Source: Merdimonas sp963929015 (GTDB lineage: Bacteria; Bacillota; Clostridia; Lachnospirales; Lachnospiraceae). From it: 64,000 bases of DNA. The stretch covers positions 124,001-188,000 of the forward strand of contig NZ_CAWVHE010000013.1 in the NCBI RefSeq assembly GCF_963929015.1. Reading direction: 5' to 3'. The stretch's first letter is position 1, and each line of letters begins with the position of its first letter. A program made the position numbers and the translations under genes. Under the pieces are notes generated by a model. The model had not been told where the DNA came from. It worked only from the letters and a program-made list of their open reading frames with translations, and did no database searches. This document shows, piece after piece, positions 1-7,271 of the stretch.

Positions 1-363
1 CAAAGCAGACATTTTACGCGCCAGACCCTTTTCACCATTCGTCATCAGTTCCTGATCGGAATCACGTTTGTAAACCTTCAGATACTCCATATATTCCTCA
101 ATGTCCACCGGTTCCAGACGTTCCAGATCTGCAGGCACAAACTGATCTATCGTATAATTTTTATAAACCGGATTATGATCCATTAAAAAGTGAAAAAAAA
201 CACGGATATCATACGCATAATTCATACGAGTTTTTGCAGAAGAACGCGGTTCCATTGCACGAAAAAAATCCTTCGCAAAATCAGGAAGGGTCTTCAAAAC
301 CTCTCTGAGGCGAAGGGTCTGATCGATCCGTGTTTGTTCATGATACGTTCTTGTTTCAGCCAT
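1..363 (-). CDS. Tyrosine recombinase/integrase, N-terminal part (cut by window edge)
   Basis: The first 121 residues of a protein that runs off the left edge. It starts at an ATG at 363 and stays open to base 1. The segment around residues 35-85 (RSSAKTRMNYAYDIRVFFHFL, then a DLERL/DIEEYMEYL helix pair) looks like the SAM-like core-binding domain of XerC/D-type recombinases, which grips DNA during strand exchange. The catalytic domain with the Arg and Tyr residues lies outside the window, so activity cannot be judged. A promoter (TGGACA-N17-TATAAT) lies 70-100 bases upstream. In this bacterial group a tyrosine recombinase gene near lexA is usual, so this may be a resident gene rather than a mobile-element integrase; that is inference. 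Confidence 0.75.
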   Translation of the reverse strand, partial: MAETRTYHEQTRIDQTLRLREVLKTLPDFAKDFFRAMEPRSSAKTRMNYAYDIRVFFHFLMDHNPVYKNYTIDQFVPADLERLEPVDIEEYMEYLKVYKRDSDQELMTNGEKGLARKMSAL

Positions 364-713
364 AACAAAACATCCCCTTATTATTTGTTCTCATCTGCCA
401 TACGAAAACAGGCGGATTCTGAAAAACCTGTTATATTATAGCATAAGTCCGGAAATCTGTCCATATCTTTTGGAAAAATCGAGATTTGACGTATAGATTG
501 ATATATCAGCGTGAAGAAGCTGTAGAACGAAGCAAGTTCGAGCTGTGTGCATGTACACCTGTCTTTCACCGTTCATAGTATAAGATCCGAAGCTCCTCGC
601 TTCGGATCTTATATGGGTGAGTATAATATATATCAAATGCAGATTAACTTAGCAAGCCCGGAATTATACAGGGATCATCCACATTGATATGCCGGATATA
701 CTGATTGTTTTTA
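364..713. other. Intergenic stretch with a perfect 14-bp hairpin
   Basis: This 350-base gap holds the recombinase promoter near its left side. At 580-612 it has a perfect inverted repeat, arms 580-593 and 599-612 around a 5-base loop. No T-run follows the hairpin on either strand, so it is not a classical terminator. Short open frames cross it on the minus strand but lack a convincing ribosome binding site. I see no gene here. Confidence 0.5.
435..463 (-). promoter_or_regulatory. Promoter for the recombinase gene
   Basis: On the minus strand TGGACA (458-463) and TATAAT (435-440) are separated by 17 bases, about 70 bases ahead of the recombinase start. Five of six -35 bases and all six -10 bases match the vegetative consensus. 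Confidence 0.6.
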
Positions 714-1062
714 TCAGTCAGCGTAATAAACAACGGTCAGATATTCTCCCGACTGTATAGTATCTGCAGTCATGCCATTGATTTTCATGATTTCGCCTAC
801 ATAACTGCGGATCTTTTCCTGATTATCTGTTCCTGCATATTCAGAGGCAATGTCCCATAAAGTATCACCGGATTCCACCTCGATGCTTTTATAATATTTC
901 TTTAAAGTGTTTTGAGAATCAACATGTGCATCTGCCATACGACTTCCCGCCAGAACACTGAGGGCATAAAACAAATACAAAAGTTGCAGCACAAAAAAAC
1001 ATTTTCTTTAAATAAACCTGTCTCATTCTTTTTCTCTGATGATGAAGTCTTCTGGTATTCAT
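714..1062 (-). pseudogene. LysM-domain SOS protein, YneA-like, with +1 frameshift
   Basis: Two minus-strand frames together encode one protein. The first runs from an ATG at 1062, behind a good GGAGGAAAG site, through a basic stretch and a hydrophobic segment (about residues 19-38). The second continues with AGSRMADAH and a C-terminal LysM domain containing VESGDTLWDIASEY. The break lies at the CCC run (plus-strand 962-964): dropping one C gives 115 residues. LysM domains bind peptidoglycan. A small membrane-anchored LysM protein divergent from lexA matches the arrangement of Bacillus yneA, an SOS-induced cell-division inhibitor. LexA boxes lie in the shared promoter region. Assignment to YneA function is by architecture and position, not by detailed similarity. 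The frameshift may be real or a sequence error. Confidence 0.75.
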
Positions 1063-1106
1063 ATTCTCTTTCCTCCCCGAATCATTATTTTTCTCTCCCG
1101 TTCTCT

Positions 1107-1120
1107 CGAACAAACGTTCA
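1107..1120. promoter_or_regulatory. LexA box 1
   Basis: The 14-mer CGAACAAACGTTCA contains GAAC-N4-GTTC, the Gram-positive LexA operator (CGAAC-RNRY-GTTYG). It lies in the 231-base divergent region, 45 bases upstream of the LysM gene start. Confidence 0.85.
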
Positions 1121-1145
1121 AAACTTATGTTCTTATTATATATTC

Positions 1146-1159
1146 CGAACAGATGTTTG
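1146..1159. promoter_or_regulatory. LexA box 2
   Basis: CGAACAGATGTTTG fits the Gram-positive LexA consensus at every defined position. It is centred between the divergent LysM gene and lexA, so it can serve both promoters. Confidence 0.85.
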
Positions 1160-1195
1160 TCAACTGTTTTTACTTGAAAATCGAACATATTTTCC

Positions 1196-1209
1196 GAAAC
1201 ATTTGTTTG
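1196..1209. promoter_or_regulatory. Possible weaker LexA box 3
   Basis: GAAACATTTGTTTG keeps the AAC-N4-GTTTG core but misses the outer bases of one half-site. It abuts the candidate -35 of lexA, a position suited to autorepression. Confidence 0.5.
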
Positions 1210-1235
1210 CTTTTTGATTCTCGCTGTGTTAAAAT
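1207..1235 (+). promoter_or_regulatory. Candidate lexA promoter
   Basis: TTGCTT (1207-1212) and TAAAAT (1230-1235) are 17 bases apart, about 60 bases before the lexA start. The -35 overlaps the weak third LexA box. Confidence 0.45.
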
Positions 1236-1293
1236 ATTTTGTAAGAAATGAACTTAGATCATCTGTATGAACTTATAATTTGGGAGGTATAGC

Positions 1294-1909
1294 ATGACAC
1301 AGGGAAAAATCAGCGCTAAGCAATTAGAAATTCTGGAATACATCAAATCACAGATTCTGGAGCGTGGTTTTCCTCCATCAGTACGTGATATCTGTGAAGC
1401 GGTTCATTTAAAATCCACTTCTTCCGTTCACTCCCATCTCGAAACACTGGAAAAGAACGGATATATCCGCAGGGATCCTACGAAGCCAAGAGCCATTGAG
1501 ATCCTGGATGAATCATTTAACTTTACACGCCGGGAAATGGTCAATGTTCCAATTGTCGGGCCGTGTTGCTGCAGGTGAACCTCTCCTCGCAGAACAGAAT
1601 ATTGAAAACTACTTCCCTATTCCTATGGAATACATGCCGAATCAGCAGACATTTATGTTGAAGGTTCGTGGTGAAAGCATGATCAATGCCGGCATTCTTG
1701 ATGGGGATTATGTACTTGTCGAGCAGACGCAGACAGCCAGAAACGGAGATATGGTTGTTGCTCTGATTGAAGACGGCGCAACAGTCAAGACATTTTACAA
1801 AGAAGAAGGGATCATCCGTCTGCAGCCGGAAAATGATTATATGGATCCGATTATTGTTCGAGATGTACAGATCATGGGAAAAGTCATCGGTGTATTCCGT
1901 TTCTTCTAA
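1294..1909 (+). pseudogene. lexA: SOS repressor LexA, interrupted by a +1 frameshift
   Basis: LexA represses DNA-damage genes and is inactivated by RecA-stimulated self-cleavage. The first frame (94 codons, GGGAGG site then ATG at 1294) carries the winged-helix DNA-binding domain (FPPSVRDICEAV, STSSVHSHLETLEKNGYI). The second frame carries the S24 peptidase domain: GRVAAGEP with the Ala-Gly cleavage site, GESMINAGI with the catalytic Ser, and the KTFYKEEG lysine. The frames meet at GGG (1558-1560). One base fewer gives GTC-GGC-CGT and a 204-residue LexA of normal size. As written, the product stops just before its own cleavage site, leaving only the DNA-binding half. Intact LexA operators lie upstream. 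Error and true mutation cannot be separated from sequence alone. Confidence 0.92.
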
Positions 1910-1921
1910 GATTAAGATTAT

Positions 1922-1966
1922 AAAACAAGCTTGTTTTCCGGAACTTCGGAAACAAGCTTGTTTTTT
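1922..1966 (+). terminator. Rho-independent terminator of lexA
   Basis: Thirteen bases after the lexA stop, two copies of AACAAGCTTGTTT pair across a short loop, extended by CCG/CGG with one bulged T, and a run of six T follows. Because the arm is itself nearly palindromic, it can also fold alone. Confidence 0.8.
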
Positions 1967-2055
1967 CATTCTATTATTTTGTTGTATGATCTCCGATAGC
2001 GATAAGCCTTTCGCCAGCTTCTTTTCAATCTGTAATCGTATCTTCTGTGAAAGGG

Positions 2056-2409
2056 TTATGAAAGTTCCTCTATTTCCACTCTTCTGCCGTCGTTCCAGAT
2101 CCGTTCCAGATTATAGAAACTCCGGTTTTCCCTGTCAAAGATGTGTACGATCACATCGCCGAAATCCATCAGTACCCAGGTTCCGGAATTACGTCCTTCC
2201 TGCTGGCGGACCTCAAAGCCTTCCTGATGCATTTTCTCTTCCACACTGTCCATCAGCGCCTGGATCTGGCTGTCGCTTCCGGCGCTGCAGATAATAAAGT
2301 AATCAGCAAGTACAGAAATCTGCGAAATATCGATCATTACAATATCTTCGCCCTTCTTATCCTCTAACGCCTGATACAAAAGCTTCAGCATATACTTTGC
2401 CTGCTCCAT
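2056..2409 (-). CDS. rsfS: Ribosomal silencing factor RsfS
   Basis: A 117-residue member of the Iojap/DUF143 family. RsfS binds L14 on the 50S subunit and blocks subunit joining when nutrients are scarce. Family signatures visible are VMIDISQISVLADYFIICSA near residue 25, QEGRNSGTWVLMDFGDVIVHIF in the middle, and a YNLERIWNDGRR end. The length is normal. It is the last gene of the obgE-yhbY-nadD-yqeK-rsfS chain, 33 bases after yqeK and probably co-transcribed with it. Confidence 0.95.
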   Translation of the reverse strand: MEQAKYMLKLLYQALEDKKGEDIVMIDISQISVLADYFIICSAGSDSQIQALMDSVEEKMHQEGFEVRQQEGRNSGTWVLMDFGDVIVHIFDRENRSFYNLERIWNDGRRVEIEELS

Positions 2410-2442
2410 AGCTTTTCCTCCTTAAAAATAATTTTATCTTCT

Positions 2443-3030
2443 TTATTTTTCTTCTGATTTCATTTTATAATATTCATATGTTTTTTCTGTCATAGGATCA
2501 ATCGGCTTTGAAAGATGGTTCAGATATTCCAGGGAATCTTCCAGAATCCGGAGAAGACACCCGTCGATGTCACGAAAAGCCAGATGCCTTACCTCCTCCA
2601 TATTGGGAAGTTCACGGCGTCCCGGCTCGATATAATCAGCAATAAAAATGATTTTTTCCAGAAGCGTCATATGAGGCCGTCCCGTGGTATGACTCGCGAT
2701 AGCACAAAGCACTTCTCTGTCCTCGACATGGTACTTTTTCGCTGCCAGAAACGCCCCCAGCTTAGCGTGGAGAAGACTGGGATTCTCCCGTTCTACTTCT
2801 GATACGTTCAGATGATACTTCTCACACATTTTAATCTTATTCTCTCCCGGAATACACTTTGCACAATCATGAAGAAGCCCCGCAAGCAGCGCCTGCTCCA
2901 CATCTTCCCCATGGCACATCGCCATAGAAGCAGCGGTGTACATGACACCAAGCGTATGTTCATACCGTTCTTTATCCAGTTCTGCTATTAATTTACGGCG
3001 TATTTTTGTAATCTGCTGATTCATAGACAC
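2443..3030 (-). CDS. yqeK: YqeK-type HD-domain nucleotide hydrolase
   Basis: A 195-residue HD-superfamily metalloprotein of the YqeK family, whose characterised members split diadenosine tetraphosphate into two ADP. The metal ligands are visible: His in RYEHTLGV (about residue 24), the His-Asp pair in GLLHDCAK (54-55), the IASHTTGR His, and Asp in IADYIEPGR. The start may be the GTG at 3030, five bases from a GAGAG site, or the ATG two codons later. It sits directly after nadD, as is common in Firmicutes. Confidence 0.92.
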   Translation of the reverse strand: MSMNQQITKIRRKLIAELDKERYEHTLGVMYTAASMAMCHGEDVEQALLAGLLHDCAKCIPGENKIKMCEKYHLNVSEVERENPSLLHAKLGAFLAAKKYHVEDREVLCAIASHTTGRPHMTLLEKIIFIADYIEPGRRELPNMEEVRHLAFRDIDGCLLRILEDSLEYLNHLSKPIDPMTEKTYEYYKMKSEEK

Positions 3031-3050
3031 TCATTCTCTCTTTTCTGATT

Positions 3051-3659
3051 TCAGGGCCGATATAGACCGTGCTCCTCTATATATTGAACCACCGGCTCCG
3101 GCACATATGGGGAGATATCCTTCCCCTCTTTTATAAGCTGGCGAAGTTCATGGGACGCAACGTGCATCAGCGGCGTCACCAAAAGCCGTATGTCTGCATG
3201 ATATTTTTCCTGCAAATACCAGATTTTTTTCTCCATCATTTTTCTGGAGTTTACCTCATCCCGGTAAGCCGCCAGAATGGTACACCGGGGAAAGATCCGT
3301 TCCGGATGAACCCAGCTTTCAATGGAAAAAAGCGAGTCGGCCCCGATAATAAAATACATCTGATCCTTCGGATTTTTCTCATGGAAATATTCCAGCGTGC
3401 GATATGTGCAGGAAACCTCTTTGCGGTCAGCCTCATAAGTCTCTACCCGGAAATATGGAATCCCGGAAACTGCAAGCCTTGTCATGGTTACTCTGTCCGA
3501 CGCATCCGCTTCTATTCCGCTACTCTTTTTATGGGGAGGATTGCCATTTGGCAGGAACCAGATTTTTTCCAGTTCAAATGCCTCATAAGCCGCCTCGCCC
3601 AACATCAAATGTCCATTATGGATCGGATCAAAGGTTCCGCCCATTATTCCGATTTTCAT
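3051..3659 (-). CDS. nadD: Nicotinate-nucleotide adenylyltransferase
   Basis: Joins nicotinate mononucleotide and ATP to give deamido-NAD in NAD synthesis. The 202-residue protein has the nucleotidyltransferase signature GGTFDPIHNGHL at residues 7-18 and ADSLFSIESW in the middle. The C-terminal ISSTxIR motif of the family appears as VASHELR (about 167-173), a drift in an ATP-contact segment. Position between yhbY and yqeK is typical. Essential in most bacteria. Confidence 0.95.
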   Translation of the reverse strand: MKIGIMGGTFDPIHNGHLMLGEAAYEAFELEKIWFLPNGNPPHKKSSGIEADASDRVTMTRLAVSGIPYFRVETYEADRKEVSCTYRTLEYFHEKNPKDQMYFIIGADSLFSIESWVHPERIFPRCTILAAYRDEVNSRKMMEKKIWYLQEKYHADIRLLVTPLMHVASHELRQLIKEGKDISPYVPEPVVQYIEEHGLYRP

Positions 3660-3686
3660 ATCCCGTCACCTTTGGTTTCTTTTTAC

Positions 3687-3977
3687 TTATGGAAGCTGGA
3701 TCTTTTTATTTTTATCTTTACCTTCCTTGTAAAGTACTATTTTTTTACCGATCACCTGAACCACCTGGGCATGTGTCCTCTCAGCCATCATCGCAGCCAG
3801 TTCTCTTGGATCGTCGGCACAGTTTTTTAATACGCTAAGCTTAATCAGTTCTCTTGCATCCAGCGCTTCCTTTACCGCCTGTGTCAGTTCCGGCGTCATG
3901 CTGTTCTTCCCAATCTGGAAAATGGGATCCATAGTCATTGCCAGGCTCTTCAAATATGCTCTCTGCTTTGTTGTCAT
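3687..3977 (-). CDS. yhbY: YhbY-family CRM-domain RNA-binding protein
   Basis: A 96-residue protein that is one CRM domain, a fold associated with 50S assembly. Visible family features are LKSLAMTMDPIFQIGKNSMT with the GKN loop that contacts RNA, DARELIKLSVLKN, and VVQVIGKKIVLYKE. It follows obgE by 12 bases and precedes nadD, so it belongs to the same transcript. Confidence 0.93.
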   Translation of the reverse strand: MTTKQRAYLKSLAMTMDPIFQIGKNSMTPELTQAVKEALDARELIKLSVLKNCADDPRELAAMMAERTHAQVVQVIGKKIVLYKEGKDKNKKIQLP

Positions 3978-3989
3978 CTCTTCTGCTCC

Positions 3990-5273
3990 TTATTTATAAT
4001 AATCAAACTGAAGTCCGTACATCCGCACAGTATCCCCTTCCTGGATACCGGCTGCCTCAAGCTCCTCCAGGATGCCGGTATCCCTTAGGAACTTCTGGAA
4101 AAAGATAAATCCTTTCTCAGAATCCAGATTGGTGTACCCCAGCATTTTTTCAATCTTCGGGCCTTCTACCACATACATACCATCTTCCTTTGTTACCGTA
4201 TAGGGAAGATTTTCATAAAGAAGCTCTTCCTCCGGAAAATATTCCTGACGGAATGTAATCGGTTCCTGTTCCAGCTTTTCCAGCTGTTCTGATACATAAT
4301 AGAGCAGCTCCTGCACGCCTTCTCCCGTCACTCCTGAGATCGGAAAGACCGGATATCCCTGCGGTTCAAACTCCTTTTTCAGCCTTTCCACCGGATCTTC
4401 TCCCTCCGGATAGATCACGTCTGTCTTATTTGCCGCGATCACCTGCGGGCGTGCAGCAATTTCCGGGTTATAGGCTTTCAGCTCTTCATTGATCTTATAG
4501 ATATCTTCTACCGGATCTCTGCCTTCTGTTCCTGCAGCGTCCACTACATGGATCATCATGCGGGTACGCTCAATATGACGAAGGAATTCATGACCCAGTC
4601 CAAGGCCTTCTGACGCCCCCTCGATCAGTCCGGGGATATCAGCGATCACAAATCCTTTGCCATTCGGCAGGTCTACTACGCCCAGGTTAGGGTTTAAGGT
4701 CGTAAAATGATAGTTTGCAATCTTGGGCTTTGCATTGGTTACCCGGGAAAGAAGGGTGGATTTTCCTACATTGGGGAACCCGATCAGTCCCACATCTGCG
4801 ATGACCTTCAGCTCCAGCAAAACCCAGAGTTCTCTGGATGGCTGGCCTGGCTGCGCGTACTTGGGAATCTGCATCGTGGCAGTAGCAAAATGCTGATTGC
4901 CAAGACCGCCTTTTCCGCCTTTTAATATCACCTGTCTGCGGTTATCTCCGGACATATCGGCAATCACCTTACCGGACTCTGCTTCCTTGATCACAGTACC
5001 TTCCGGGACCTTTAGCACAATATCCTGTGCATCCGCGCCGTGACAACGCCGCTTCCCGCCCGGTTCCCCATCTTTTGCCGCAAATTTTCTCCGGTGCCGG
5101 AAATCCTGAAGCGTATTTAACCCTTCGTCCACTTCAAAGATCACATCACCGCCCCGGCCGCCGTCGCCGCCGTCAGGTCCGCCATTGGGAACATAAAGTT
5201 CACGCCGGAAACTGACGTGTCCATCGCCGCCCTTTCCGGATCTGATTAAAATCTTTGCTCTATCTGCAAACAT
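3990..5273 (-). CDS. obgE: Obg GTPase
   Basis: A large essential GTPase acting in 50S ribosome maturation and stress signalling. The 427 residues show the glycine-rich Obg fold first (KGGDGHVSFRRE, then GGPDGGDGGRGGDV). A G domain follows with P-loop GFPNVGKS at 165-172, DIPGLIEGAS as G3 and AANKTD as G4. A C-terminal OCT domain spans roughly 350-427. The gene has its own promoter, which overlaps the terminator of the rplU-prp-rpmA operon, so it can be expressed separately from its ribosomal neighbours. Confidence 0.97.
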   Translation of the reverse strand: MFADRAKILIRSGKGGDGHVSFRRELYVPNGGPDGGDGGRGGDVIFEVDEGLNTLQDFRHRRKFAAKDGEPGGKRRCHGADAQDIVLKVPEGTVIKEAESGKVIADMSGDNRRQVILKGGKGGLGNQHFATATMQIPKYAQPGQPSRELWVLLELKVIADVGLIGFPNVGKSTLLSRVTNAKPKIANYHFTTLNPNLGVVDLPNGKGFVIADIPGLIEGASEGLGLGHEFLRHIERTRMMIHVVDAAGTEGRDPVEDIYKINEELKAYNPEIAARPQVIAANKTDVIYPEGEDPVERLKKEFEPQGYPVFPISGVTGEGVQELLYYVSEQLEKLEQEPITFRQEYFPEEELLYENLPYTVTKEDGMYVVEGPKIEKMLGYTNLDSEKGFIFFQKFLRDTGILEELEAAGIQEGDTVRMYGLQFDYYK

Positions 5274-5305
5274 AACTGTTCCTTTCTTTCAATAGAATAC
5301 AACTT

Positions 5306-5334
5306 ATTATAACAAAAAAGAGTGCTGCCTTCAA
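5306..5334 (-). promoter_or_regulatory. obgE promoter
   Basis: On the minus strand TTGAAG (5329-5334) and TATAAT (5306-5311) are spaced by 17 bases, 33 bases before the obgE start. The -35 and spacer lie in the 3' arm and T-run of the upstream terminator. Confidence 0.6.
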
Positions 5335-5360
5335 CTGTCACCAGTCCATGCAACACTCTT
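5313..5360 (-). terminator. Terminator of the rplU-prp-rpmA operon
   Basis: Read on the minus strand, AAGAGTGTTGC and GCAGCACTCTT pair (with G-U) around a loop of about 20 bases and are followed by TTTTTTG. It begins 13 bases after the rpmA stop. Confidence 0.75.
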
Positions 5361-5373
5361 CATATCGCTTTGA

Positions 5374-5661
5374 TTACTCAGCTGCCACCGGATAGATAGA
5401 AACCTGTTTCTTATCTCTTCCTTTTCTCTCAAATCTTACCACACCGTCTACCAGTGCAAATAAAGTATCATCGCCTCCGCGGCCAACATTGATACCCGGG
5501 TGGATCTTCGTTCCGCGCTGTCTGTAAAGGATATTGCCTGCTTTTACGAACTGACCGTCCGCTCTTTTAGCTCCCAGTCTTTTGGACTCGGAATCTCTGC
5601 CGTTCTTTGTAGAACCAACACCTTTTTTATGAGCGAAAAACTGAAGGTTTAATTTCATCAT
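5374..5661 (-). CDS. rpmA: 50S ribosomal protein L27
   Basis: L27 lies near the peptidyl-transferase centre. The 95-residue sequence starts with a short leader ending LQFFAHKKG. In Firmicutes this leader is removed by the Prp protease between LQFFA and HKKG to expose the functional N-terminus. The conserved core (GSTKNGRDSESKRLG, GNILYRQRGTKIHPG, GRGGDDTLFA) follows. The start at 5661 lies about ten bases from a GGAGG site and overlaps the prp stop by four bases, so the protease and its substrate are translationally coupled. Confidence 0.97.
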   Translation of the reverse strand: MMKLNLQFFAHKKGVGSTKNGRDSESKRLGAKRADGQFVKAGNILYRQRGTKIHPGINVGRGGDDTLFALVDGVVRFERKGRDKKQVSIYPVAAE

Positions 5662-5999
5662 GGTTGCTGCACCTCCTTGAATGTTAAATCAATATATTCT
5701 GCATAGTTTCCGTCATCTTCCATAGCTGTAAGACCCAAAACCATGGTCTTAAAGAGGAGTTCTGTTTCCCTGTTCGGATCCTGCTTTAATCTCACCGAAA
5801 GCCTGCCGTCGTCTTCTCCGGAAGACTGTGAAAGCTTTGCTTTCGCGAAAAGCTCCAACGCATTCAATGTGTTGATCATAAGGACCGACGCCGCAGCGCA
5901 GACAATGTCGTCGCCTTCTTCTACATATCCGGCATGCCCTTCTGCGTCAAATCCGAGGTGTTCCCCTTTTGCATTCTGAAAGATGGTTACATGGATCAT
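5658..5999 (-). CDS. prp: Ribosomal-processing cysteine protease Prp
   Basis: A 113-residue protease that trims the N-terminal extension of L27, a step essential in Firmicutes. The catalytic pair is visible: His22 in GHAGY and Cys34 in DIVCAAAS, the same numbering as in the characterised Staphylococcus aureus enzyme. It lies between rplU (17-base gap) and rpmA (4-base overlap). The matching LQFFA site in the adjacent L27 supports the assignment. Confidence 0.95.
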   Translation of the reverse strand: MIHVTIFQNAKGEHLGFDAEGHAGYVEEGDDIVCAAASVLMINTLNALELFAKAKLSQSSGEDDGRLSVRLKQDPNRETELLFKTMVLGLTAMEDDGNYAEYIDLTFKEVQQP

Positions 6000-6015
6000 C
6001 GGATACTCTCCAGGA

Positions 6016-6324
6016 TTAAGCGTTGATCTTGTCGATCTTTACTGCAGTATACTGCTGTCTGTGACCATTTTTCTTATGGTATCCAGTTTTTCTCTTATAC
6101 TTGTAAACAACGACTTTTTTCGCTTTTCCGTTCTCTACAACAGAAGCTTCAACGGTTGCACCTTCAACAGTCGGATTCCCGATCTTCAGGCCGTTATCGC
6201 TTACTGCAAGCACCTGGTCAAATGTATAAGTCTCTCCGGCTTCTACACCAAGCTTCTCTACTTTAATGATATCGCCTTCGGCTACTTTGTACTGTTTACC
6301 ACCTGTTGCTATAATCGCGTACAT
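6016..6324 (-). CDS. rplU: 50S ribosomal protein L21
   Basis: A 102-residue L21 beginning MYAIIATGGKQYKV, the standard family start, behind an AGGAGGTGCC site. The C-terminus carries the usual basic KRKTGYHKKNGHRQQYT segment that contacts 23S rRNA. The open frame extends further upstream, but that part is the L21 leader RNA, so the start at 6324 is chosen. First gene of the rplU-prp-rpmA operon. Confidence 0.97.
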   Translation of the reverse strand: MYAIIATGGKQYKVAEGDIIKVEKLGVEAGETYTFDQVLAVSDNGLKIGNPTVEGATVEASVVENGKAKKVVVYKYKRKTGYHKKNGHRQQYTAVKIDKINA

Positions 6325-6401
6325 ATGGCACCTCCTATTATCATTACTCGCCAACTTCGGTGTCCGCCCTGCGGACTTTGAAACCTCATTGTGCGGCATA
6401 C
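6325..6401 (-). ncRNA. Ribosomal protein L21 leader RNA
   Basis: The 77 bases between the mapped promoter and rplU include the segments CACAATGAGGT, a GTCCGC/GCGGAC hairpin, ACCGAAGTTGGCGAG and the AGGAGGT site. These match my recollection of the L21 leader family found upstream of rplU in Firmicutes, an autoregulatory RNA thought to bind L21. The hairpin is directly visible; the family name rests on the sequence and its position. A covariance-model search would settle it. Confidence 0.75.
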
Positions 6402-6407
6402 TGTATT

Positions 6408-6436
6408 ATAATAGCATAGGTTTTTTCCCTTTGCAA
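6408..6436 (-). promoter_or_regulatory. rplU operon promoter
   Basis: TTGCAA (6431-6436) and TATTAT (6408-6413) are 17 bases apart on the minus strand, placing the transcript start near 6401, at the 5' end of the L21 leader. Confidence 0.7.
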
Positions 6437-6467
6437 GCGGTTTTGCCTGCTTTTTCTTCTTTTTTTA

Positions 6468-7271
6468 TTACTTTTTCTGCACAGGCAATTCCAGAAGCCT
6501 GCAGGCGTTCCCGGAAAAGATCTGCTCCTTTTCCTGTTCAGACAAAGAACACTCTGACAGATAACGGACAAACTCCTTCTGCCCGGCCCATGGAGAATCT
6601 GTACCGAACAGGATCTTGTCCGCCCCGTGATTTCTTACGATCCGCACAAACTGATCTTCCGGAATCTTTCCAAACACAACCGCTGTATCAAAATACACAT
6701 TTTCACCCACCAGAAGTTCTTCTACCTGATCCCAGCACTGATTTCCGCCCAGGTGAGCAAGCACCAGTTTTTCAGGCTCCACCTCCCGGATCACTTCCAG
6801 CGCCATCTTTGGCGTACAGTGGATATCTTCCGGGCACTTGGGATCCAGACCGGCATGAACACTAACGATCAGTCCAAGCTCAGAGGCAAAAGACAGGATT
6901 CTTTTATACCGGATATCATTGAAACAGGTGTCCTGGTAATCCGGATGAAGCTTAATCCCCTTCAGGCCGGCGTCACGGATTCCCTTCAGGATTTCTTTAT
7001 AATTCTCACATGCCGGATGGATCCCTCCAAAAGAAAGGATCGGGCCTTCCTGAAATCCGCAGGCAAACCGGTTGACAGATTCTACCTGGGAAGGTTTTGT
7101 CACCGCCGGCAGGGATACCGACAGATCCACGCCCGCTTCCTTTGCCGAACGGATCTGATCTTTTGCCGTCCCCAGAGTACTTGGAGTAGTCTGACAGATT
7201 TTCTTTAAAAAATCCAGTGTTCTTTCCGCGATCTGATCCGGAAATATATGGGTATGAAAATCAATGACCAT
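6468..7271 (-). CDS. Amidohydrolase-superfamily metal-dependent hydrolase
   Basis: A 267-residue TIM-barrel hydrolase of the amidohydrolase_2 type. Metal-binding landmarks are the N-terminal IDFHTHIFPD His-x-His, KLHPDYQD, VHAGLD, LAHLGGNQ and the late Asp in FGTDSPWAG. The substrate is not predictable from sequence. The start used is the ATG at 7271, 13 bases from a GGAG; a GTG four codons earlier is too close to that site. It overlaps the CBS gene end by 11 bases, so the two are coupled, and lies last in the lysC-CBS-hydrolase group. Confidence 0.85.
   Translation of the reverse strand: MVIDFHTHIFPDQIAERTLDFLKKICQTTPSTLGTAKDQIRSAKEAGVDLSVSLPAVTKPSQVESVNRFACGFQEGPILSFGGIHPACENYKEILKGIRDAGLKGIKLHPDYQDTCFNDIRYKRILSFASELGLIVSVHAGLDPKCPEDIHCTPKMALEVIREVEPEKLVLAHLGGNQCWDQVEELLVGENVYFDTAVVFGKIPEDQFVRIVRNHGADKILFGTDSPWAGQKEFVRYLSECSLSEQEKEQIFSGNACRLLELPVQKK

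Noticed and set aside
436..636. 66-codon minus-strand frame in the 364-713 gap
   Set aside because: It runs through the perfect hairpin and the recombinase promoter, with no ribosome site.
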